DNA of 11,411 nt from JBGPYM01 sp041493205 (GTDB lineage Bacteria; Bacteroidota; Ignavibacteria; UBA10030; UBA6906). Below are positions 7,314 through 11,411 of this stretch, one piece after another. The notes beneath the pieces are model-generated. The model had not been told where the DNA came from. It saw only the letters and a program-made list of their open reading frames with translations, and did no database searches. The DNA lies in assembly GCA_041493205.1 (NCBI GenBank), contig JBGPYM010000086.1, forward strand, positions 1 through 11,411, written 5' to 3'. The translations under genes were made by a program, and so were the position numbers. Numbering within the stretch: the stretch's first letter is position 1; every line of letters starts with the position of its first letter.

Positions 7314-7331
7314 TGTGGCATTCGTGCCACA
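7314..7331. promoter_or_regulatory. Palindrome 1, TGTGGC-N6-GCCACA, candidate activator binding site
   Basis: TGTGGCATTCGTGCCACA is a perfect 18-base dyad; the arms extend to seven bases (TGTGGCA/TGCCACA) around TTCG. It starts 13 bases after the regulator's stop. It shares sequence and spacing exactly with the second dyad at 7358-7375. No T tract follows, so it is not a typical terminator. Its centre lies about 150 bases upstream of the predicted sigma-54 start site. Confidence 0.6.
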
Positions 7332-7354
7332 CACGCCATTTCCCATCCCCATCC

Positions 7355-7378
7355 CACTGTGGCTCTGCTGCCACAGTG
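7355..7378. promoter_or_regulatory. Palindrome 2, TGTGGC-N6-GCCACA with nine-base arms
   Basis: CACTGTGGC (7355-7363) and GCCACAGTG (7370-7378) form a perfect nine-base inverted repeat with a six-base centre. Its core TGTGGC-N6-GCCACA (7358-7375) is the same as the first dyad, 44 bases away centre to centre, or about four helical turns. The centre is about 106 bases upstream of the predicted sigma-54 start, the range usual for NtrC-type enhancer sites. Confidence 0.6.
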
Positions 7379-7446
7379 CTAAAGCCCTTCCTCACCCTTT
7401 AACGCAAAACCTCCCTTCCTGACGCTGATTCCGCGCGTGGTGGTGC

Positions 7447-7462
7447 TGGCACGCCTCTTGAC
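7447..7462 (+). promoter_or_regulatory. Near-consensus sigma-54 promoter element
   Basis: TGGCACG (7447-7453), four bases, then TTGAC (7458-7462) matches the -24/-12 consensus TGGCACG-N4-TTGCA except that the -12 C is A. That base is usually conserved, so activity is uncertain. The predicted start, about 7473, leaves a 43-base leader with AGGAG at 7502-7506 before the sigma factor ATG. TTGACA here could also be read as a -35, but no acceptable -10 lies 16-18 bases downstream. Confidence 0.5.
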
Positions 7463-7515
7463 ATTCTTGTCGTCAACGAAATCCACCAGGCGACAACACG
7501 CAGGAGACAAGGGCG

Positions 7516-8079
7516 ATGTCAACGACACTATTCGAACGCGAGGCGCTGCCGCAGCTGCCTGCGCTCCGCCACTATGCCGAAGCGCTGACCAGGGACCGGG
7601 GACGATCCGACGATCTGGTCCAGGAGACCATGCTGAAGGCGCTCCGATATTTCGGCACATACAAAGAAGGGACAAATTGCCGGGCGTGGCTCTTTCAGAT
7701 CTGCAAACACTCTTTCATCAACGAGTACCGGCGCAAGCAGTATCTCCCGATCCCGCTTGACTTCCAGGCCGAGGGGACCCGGTCCGCCGGGGTGGAGGGC
7801 GATGCGCACAGCATGCACGCATCGCTGGACGACGGATCCTCAGCACAGGACGCCCATGCACTCCTCGGCGACGAATTGTCCGATGCGCTCCATGCGCTTC
7901 CCCCCGAATACCAGACGGTGCTCCTGCTCAAAGATGTGGAGGGGTGTACGTACGAAGAGATAGCACTGTTCATGCGGGTGCCGGTGGGCACGATTCGCTC
8001 CCGTATTCACCGCGCGCGCAAGCTGCTCGCAGCCAGGGTCGGACGCTATGCGCAGTCGCTCGGGTACAGAACCAATTAA
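7516..8079 (+). CDS. ECF-like sigma-70 family factor (FCB SigR type)
   Basis: This 187-residue protein has only regions 2 and 4 of sigma-70. Region 2 spans about 13-76, with DDLVQETMLKALRYF (32-46) and the -10 recognition helix region NCRAWLFQICKHSFINEYRR (54-73). A variable acidic linker with LDDGSSAQD follows. Region 4 spans about 120-172, with LPPEYQTVLLLKDVEGCTYEEIA and VGTIRSRIHRARKLL as the helix-turn-helix. The sequence closely resembles the stand-alone SigR/ECF sigma widespread in Bacteroidota, Chlorobiota and Ignavibacteriota. No anti-sigma gene is adjacent, so control is likely at transcription. Cys55, Cys63 and Cys144 lie in or near the DNA- and polymerase-contact helices. The ATG has AGGAG nine bases upstream. 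The gene sits between the sigma-54 activator and the cytochrome genes. Confidence 0.93.
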   Translation: MSTTLFEREALPQLPALRHYAEALTRDRGRSDDLVQETMLKALRYFGTYKEGTNCRAWLFQICKHSFINEYRRKQYLPIPLDFQAEGTRSAGVEGDAHSMHASLDDGSSAQDAHALLGDELSDALHALPPEYQTVLLLKDVEGCTYEEIALFMRVPVGTIRSRIHRARKLLAARVGRYAQSLGYRTN

Positions 8080-8088
8080 GCACAGAAC

Positions 8089-8120
8089 AGAGAAGAGAGA
8101 AGAGAAGGAAAAAAGAAAAA
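8089..8120 (+). other. Uninterrupted 32-base purine run after the sigma gene
   Basis: From 8089 to 8120 there are only A and G on the plus strand, and the wider stretch to about 8150 is almost entirely purine. It begins ten bases after the sigma factor stop. It has no coding content and no terminator shape. Confidence 0.6.
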
Positions 8121-8170
8121 CGGAGAAGGATGAAGGATGGATAAATGGGGGCGTGGGGAAACTGTCCGTG

Positions 8171-8202
8171 ATTGCTTCAGAAGGGTGCGCTCCGTATATT
8201 TC
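8171..8202 (+). promoter_or_regulatory. Promoter candidate for the cytochrome-barrel gene
   Basis: TTGCTT (8172-8177), 17 bases, TATATT (8195-8200). In FCB terms this is ATTG-N20-TATATTTC, seven of eight positions of TAnnTTTG counting the free ones. Transcription would begin near 8207, about 50 bases before the ATG at 8259, which has GGAAGGAG at 8244-8251. Confidence 0.5.
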
Positions 8203-8258
8203 CCGCACCTGAACACTCAGGCACACGGCGACGCAGTGATTTCGGAAGGAGTTCCCTC

Positions 8259-9356
8259 ATGACTATCAATCGTCCTGCTCTCATACTTCTGCTGGCTGCA
8301 GCCTTCGCCGGCAGCGCACCAGCGCTCCCCCGCTTTGCCAGCCGCAACGGCGCGAAGTGCCAGTCATGTCATATCAATCCCTCGGGGGGCGGAATGCGCC
8401 AGCCCTTCGGAACGCAGTACGGCAGGGAACAGCTCCCCGTTCCCGCATGGTCGAAGGATTACGAGCTTGAGGATTTCTCCAACATTATCACCAATGTGCT
8501 CGGGGTGGGAGCCGACTTCCGCACACTCTACTTTTCTCAACAGGTCCCGGGCGCAGCGGCACGCAACGGATTCTATGCAATGCAGGGGGATCTCTATGTG
8601 AATCTCCGCATTGCCAAGAAGGTGAGCTTTTTCCTGAAGAAGGGACTGCGGAATGGATTTGAAGCGTATGGCCTCCTCAGTGTTCTGCCGGCCTCCGGGT
8701 ATATCAAAGTCGGTAAGTTTCTGCCGAACTTCGGCACGCGCCTCGATGATCATACAAGCTACATCCGGCAGGTGACCGGCATGAGTCCTGAGCAGGGGCG
8801 GGTGGAGCGGACCGGGGTGGAGGCGGCTGTCTCCCCTGGACCGATCACACTCACAGGTGGAATTTACAACGCTGATGAAGGGGACCTCCCCCCGACGTCA
8901 AGCGCAAAGGAGTACCTGGGGCGGCTCGAGGGGATGTTCAAACTGGCATCGGACTTGTCCCTGGGGCTTGGGGGAGACTTCCTGACGAAAAAGGTCGGCG
9001 GAGTAACCTCCACCTATTATGGAGGCATGGGATCGCTGAGCTGGGGGGGCCTGACGTTCCTGGGGGAAGCTGATCTGGTGAAGAACAAGTCCCCGCTGGG
9101 TATCACCGTGACCGAACTGGTGACATTTTTTGAGGCGGACTATGTCGTGACCCCGGGGCTTGACCTGAAGCTGGGATATGATTTTCATGATTTTGACATC
9201 GATTATAAGACCGGCACCATTACACGGTACAGCGTGGGGTTTGAATTCTTCCCTCTCGGGGGGGTGGAAGTCCGGCCGGTCTATCGTATCGTCAAGGAAG
9301 ATCCGAACAGAGGGAACAAAAATGAGCTTGACATCCTTTTCCACCTCTATCTCTGA
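8259..9356 (+). CDS. Monoheme cytochrome c fused to outer-membrane beta-barrel (Cyc2-like layout)
   Basis: This 365-residue protein begins with a Sec signal peptide (1 to about 22, ending SAPA). Next is a short cytochrome segment LPRFASRNGAKCQSCHINP with heme-c site Cys34, Cys37, His38, then SGGGMRQPFG, where Met46 is a possible sixth ligand. From about residue 75 to the end the sequence has alternating hydrophobic/polar strands with Gly, Tyr and Phe turns (for example YYGGMGSLSWGGLTFLGEADL). It ends LDILFHLYL, as outer-membrane beta-barrels do. The remaining length fits about 14-16 strands. This order (signal, FAxxxG-CxxCH-xxP, barrel) matches Cyc2, the fused cytochrome-porin of iron-oxidising bacteria, although the NPSGGGMR segment differs from classic Cyc2. 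The ATG at 8259 has GGAAGGAG seven bases upstream; the frame is open upstream but that extension lacks a signal peptide. It probably moves electrons across the outer membrane or places a heme at the pore. Confidence 0.85.
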   Translation: MTINRPALILLLAAAFAGSAPALPRFASRNGAKCQSCHINPSGGGMRQPFGTQYGREQLPVPAWSKDYELEDFSNIITNVLGVGADFRTLYFSQQVPGAAARNGFYAMQGDLYVNLRIAKKVSFFLKKGLRNGFEAYGLLSVLPASGYIKVGKFLPNFGTRLDDHTSYIRQVTGMSPEQGRVERTGVEAAVSPGPITLTGGIYNADEGDLPPTSSAKEYLGRLEGMFKLASDLSLGLGGDFLTKKVGGVTSTYYGGMGSLSWGGLTFLGEADLVKNKSPLGITVTELVTFFEADYVVTPGLDLKLGYDFHDFDIDYKTGTITRYSVGFEFFPLGGVEVRPVYRIVKEDPNRGNKNELDILFHLYL

Positions 9357-9756
9357 GCACGCCAGGCGCGCACACGGATGGCTCGGCGGCATCCTTGCGG
9401 GCGCCGTTGTAGTTTTGTTTCTTGCCCTCGCGACGGAGAGTTGCAAGGACAGCGGAAGCACCGCACCGCCGCTCCAGCCGGGAGGGCCGGCGCTCACGTC
9501 GGCGCCCCCATCGGCGACCGTCAGCAGCGGCACTTCCCAGACGGTGAGCATCACAGGAGGGCAGGCGCCGTATACCATGAGCCAGCTCCCCGTTGCGAGT
9601 CTGGCCAGCGCCGTATGGGTCGATTCGGCGCATACGCCCGCGTCGCTGACAGTGTTTGGGGCCGCGACCGTCGCAACAGGATCGACCTCCGTCATCATCA
9701 GGGACAGCTCCCCCTCGGCGACGAGGTCCGTGACGATCCCGATCATCAAGAACTGA
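9322..9756 (+). CDS. Small surface-anchored Ig-like protein
   Basis: This 144-residue protein overlaps the end of the cytochrome-barrel gene by 35 bases in another frame. The ATG at 9322 is preferred because AGAGGG sits seven bases upstream and a signal anchor follows. Residues 20-38 are hydrophobic (WLGGILAGAVVVLFLALAT). The segment ATESC ends with Cys41, a possible lipidation site, but TES before the Cys is not a standard lipobox, so it may be a plain membrane anchor. Residues 42-68 are a Pro/Ser/Gly-rich linker. Residues 69-144 look like one bacterial Ig-like beta-sandwich: GTSQTVSITGGQAPYTMS, then a glycine-turn segment, then SVIIRDSSPSATRSVTIPIIKN. No enzyme motif is present. It may help hold or present the cytochromes at the surface; the role is inferred from position. 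Confidence 0.75.
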   Translation: MSLTSFSTSISEHARRAHGWLGGILAGAVVVLFLALATESCKDSGSTAPPLQPGGPALTSAPPSATVSSGTSQTVSITGGQAPYTMSQLPVASLASAVWVDSAHTPASLTVFGAATVATGSTSVIIRDSSPSATRSVTIPIIKN

Positions 9757-9765
9757 CGGCGCACG

Positions 9766-10182
9766 ATGATGAAGCTGTCCGGAGTGCGCTTTCTGATCGT
9801 TGCGGGATTGGTCCTGACCGGCGTCGTGGCGGCCCCTGCACAGGCGAAGAAATCGGCGCCGGTGTCGTTCCGGAAGGACATCGCACCCCTCATCGACCGC
9901 CGATGTCTTCCGTGCCATGCGGAGGACAATTTTAATCCGAGCGAACTCTCCCTTGACTCGTACGAGAAACTGATGGAGGGAGGAAAGCACGGGTCGCCGA
10001 TTGTGTCCGGAAACTCACGCGAGAGCATCATCGTAAAAAAAACGTCCTCCACTCCTCCGTTTGGCGACAGAATGCCGCTGAATCCCAAATGGAAGATCGA
10101 AGCCGGATCCGCATCGTGGCTGACCAATACAGAATTGAGGATGCTCGCCCTTTGGATCAATCAGGGGGCCAGAAATAACTAA
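9766..10182 (+). CDS. Secreted monoheme cytochrome c, PSCyt1 type
   Basis: This 138-residue protein has a signal peptide ending APAQA (about residue 27). The mature part begins with VSFRKDIAPLIDRRCLPCH, the hallmark of the PSCyt1 (planctomycete cytochrome c) family. The heme-c site is Cys47, Cys50 and His51. Met103 in FGDRMPL is the likely sixth ligand. ELSLDSYEKLMEGGKHG and LTNTELRMLALWINQGARNN complete the family pattern. It probably is periplasmic or surface-exposed and passes electrons to or from the cytochrome barrel encoded two genes upstream. It starts ten bases after the previous stop, with two possible ATG starts (9766 or 9769) and no clear Shine-Dalgarno sequence, which suggests translation linked to the upstream gene. 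A strong terminator follows. Confidence 0.9.
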   Translation: MMKLSGVRFLIVAGLVLTGVVAAPAQAKKSAPVSFRKDIAPLIDRRCLPCHAEDNFNPSELSLDSYEKLMEGGKHGSPIVSGNSRESIIVKKTSSTPPFGDRMPLNPKWKIEAGSASWLTNTELRMLALWINQGARNN

Positions 10183-10210
10183 AAATCAGACGCGTGCAGG
10201 TTTTCGCAAG

Positions 10211-10237
10211 GGCCGGTGAGCAATCACCGGCCTTTTT
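10211..10237 (+). terminator. Rho-independent terminator after the cytochrome module
   Basis: GGCCGGTGA (10211-10219) and TCACCGGCC (10224-10232) form a perfect nine-base-pair stem around a GCAA tetraloop, followed by TTTTT (10233-10237). It closes the unit that ends with the PSCyt1 gene and separates it from the next one. Confidence 0.9.
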
Positions 10238-10252
10238 CGTTCAACGGAGCGG

Positions 10253-10284
10253 TTTGATTATCTGTCTGAATCTCACGATATTTG
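10253..10284 (+). promoter_or_regulatory. Promoter candidate for the 7TM-HD gene, FCB-type
   Basis: TTTG (10253-10256), 20 bases, then GATATTTG (10277-10284) fits TTTG / TAnnTTTG except for the first T. Predicted transcription start is near 10291, giving a leader of about 25 bases before the ATG at 10316. No Shine-Dalgarno sequence is seen. Confidence 0.5.
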
Positions 10285-10315
10285 TTTACATAATCTGCCG
10301 ACATTTTCTTACCTC

Positions 10316-11411
10316 ATGCTTGACGAGCGAACAAGAACGGGATTGAGCAGAATCTTCCGGAAAGAGTGGTTTACGCCGGCGATTCTGCTGAAAGCAAGTA
10401 TCGGGATCCTGCTGACCGTCACGCTCGTGCTCCTCTTCCCGCGGGGTGCATCCGTCGAGCTGGAGTATAAAGTGGGGGCCGTCTGGGCGCAGAAAGATCT
10501 GATCGCGCCGTTCTCGTTCCCGGTGTTCCGGGATGAACATGAATATGCCCGCGACGTCAACGAAGCTCGCAAGACCGTCTTCGATGTGTTCGAAAGGGAC
10601 ACCGCGGGAACGGACTCGCAGCTCGCACAGCTCGACAGGTTTTTCAGCCGGCTGGAAGAGGCGCTCGCCGTGCGCGCCCAGATCCACAAAAACGGAGGGA
10701 AGCATAGTGCCGGCAGCGCCGCAGACTCGCTGCAGTTTTTCCGCCTCGCCTCCGCACTCGACATTCCGTTTTCCGACCGGGAATGGGACGCTCTCTCGGC
10801 CCTGGCGGCGAGCGGCCGGCTCAGGGAGATGCGACGCATGCTGGGGGGCCTGACACGTGAGTACCTGAAAGCAGGCATCCTCGACCGGGCGAAGAGTTCG
10901 CTTGGTCGCTCCGACCTCGCGCTCCGGAAGGGTTCGGTCGAGGAAATCATCCCGAGTACGCGATTGCTCGACAACACCGACCTTCACGCACTGCTGGAGA
11001 AAGCGCTCCTCGACCGGTTCGCCGGCGATCCGGATGCCGTCGGGATTGCCTATAAGATCGGCGTCATGCAGATTCGCCCGAACATCCGGTACAGCACCAC
11101 CGCCACCGATCAGGGCCTTGCCGCAGCGGCGGACGCCGTTCCGCGCACCCTGGGCTTCGTGCAGGAAAATGAGCGCGTCGTCAGCAAACACGAGCGCATC
11201 ACGCAGGAGACCAGGCTCAAGCTGGAATCCCTCCGAAGGGAACTACAGGAGCGGGGCGCCGAAACGGACCGTCCCTCCCAGATGATCGGCACCCTGGTGC
11301 ATGTATCGATCATTCTCCTGCTGTACGGATTGTACCTGTACCTGTTCAGGACACGGATCTTCGGGAGCAACCGGAAGCTTGCGCTGATCGCGATTCTGTT
11401 CCTCATCGAAG
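10316..11411 (+). CDS. 7TM-HD phosphodiesterase, PgpH-like, partial (N-terminal part)
   Basis: The ATG at 10316 opens a frame that runs off the right edge; 365 residues are visible. TM1 is at about 22-42. The following extracytoplasmic domain contains VGAVWAQKDLIAPFSFPVFRD (about 53-73), the hallmark of the 7TM receptor HD extracellular domain, and later VMQIRPNIRYSTTATDQGL with KHERITQETRLKLESL. TM2 lies at about 326-344 and TM3 starts near 353. The catalytic HD domain must lie beyond the edge. The PgpH family degrades cyclic di-AMP at the inner membrane. The gene has its own terminator-isolated context, with the promoter candidate at 10253-10284. No Shine-Dalgarno sequence is seen before the ATG. 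Confidence 0.9.
   Translation, partial: MLDERTRTGLSRIFRKEWFTPAILLKASIGILLTVTLVLLFPRGASVELEYKVGAVWAQKDLIAPFSFPVFRDEHEYARDVNEARKTVFDVFERDTAGTDSQLAQLDRFFSRLEEALAVRAQIHKNGGKHSAGSAADSLQFFRLASALDIPFSDREWDALSALAASGRLREMRRMLGGLTREYLKAGILDRAKSSLGRSDLALRKGSVEEIIPSTRLLDNTDLHALLEKALLDRFAGDPDAVGIAYKIGVMQIRPNIRYSTTATDQGLAAAADAVPRTLGFVQENERVVSKHERITQETRLKLESLRRELQERGAETDRPSQMIGTLVHVSIILLLYGLYLYLFRTRIFGSNRKLALIAILFLIE

Noticed and set aside
7314..7378. The two hairpins as rho-independent terminators of the kinase-regulator operon
   Set aside because: Neither is followed by a T tract, and both have the same TGTGGC-N6-GCCACA core, which suits protein binding better. Some effect on transcription cannot be excluded.
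7458..7463. TTGACA as a housekeeping -35 box for the sigma gene
   Set aside because: No TATAAT-like or TAnnTTTG-like sequence lies at the right distance.
8172..8258. Longer N-terminus for the cytochrome-barrel protein
   Set aside because: It would hide the signal peptide, and the ATG at 8259 has a good Shine-Dalgarno sequence; the promoter candidate also lies in this stretch.
9178..9321. 48-residue N-terminal extension of the Ig-like protein
   Set aside because: It lies wholly within the barrel gene in another frame; the ATG at 9322 has AGAGGG and a signal anchor directly after.
8898..10160. 420-codon open frame on the minus strand across three genes
   Set aside because: It would cover the barrel, Ig-like and PSCyt1 genes, each of which has signal peptide or heme motifs on the plus strand.
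1..11411. Mobile elements, CRISPR arrays, tRNA or rRNA genes
   Set aside because: No transposase, integrase, regularly spaced repeats or recognisable RNA gene sequence was seen on either strand.

Overview
The window is a GC-rich bacterial chromosome segment, packed with genes and with no sign of mobile DNA, CRISPR or RNA genes. Three things point to the FCB group (Bacteroidota, Chlorobiota or Ignavibacteriota; inference, moderate confidence). The short sigma factor closely resembles the stand-alone SigR/ECF-type sigma of that group. A PgpH-like 7TM-HD protein is present. Four candidate promoters share a TTG-N20-TAnnTT layout, which resembles the Bacteroidota TTTG / TAnnTTTG pattern.

Left half (1-4181, minus strand): seven genes read leftward as one tightly packed operon. 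In order these are a 144-aa helical protein of unknown function, a 175-aa four-helix membrane protein, a 97-aa unknown protein, a HAD-family hydrolase, holo-ACP synthase (acpS), a membrane histidine kinase, and a lipoprotein cut by the window edge. Five of the six junctions are 4-base ATGA or GTGA stop/start overlaps, and the sixth is a 5-base gap. The kinase-lipoprotein pair recalls the QseE-QseG (GlrK) arrangement, so an NtrC-type response regulator may lie just beyond the left edge.

Middle (4182-4345): a divergent intergenic region with one promoter candidate for each direction, a perfect 10-base inverted repeat and a central dyad.

Right half (4346-10240, plus strand): an NtrB-like histidine kinase whose periplasmic sensor carries a c-type heme motif (CQKCH) overlaps an NtrC-type sigma-54 activator. 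About 55 to 75 bases beyond the activator's stop lie two identical-spacing palindromes, TGTGGC-N6-GCCACA. About 100 bases further on is a near-consensus sigma-54 element (TGGCACG-N4-TTGAC), and then the sigma factor gene. Next comes a surface module: a monoheme cytochrome fused to an outer-membrane beta-barrel (Cyc2-like layout), a small Ig-like surface protein, and a PSCyt1-type secreted monoheme cytochrome. A strong rho-independent terminator closes the unit.

Reading the parts together (inference), a heme-based redox or ligand signal may be sensed in the periplasm and passed through an NtrC-type regulator and sigma-54 to a second sigma factor. The linked surface cytochrome module would be the output or a co-regulated partner. 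This cascade is the most promising candidate for a new system in the window. From 10316 to the right edge a separate transcription unit begins, the N-terminal part of a PgpH-like cyclic-di-AMP phosphodiesterase.
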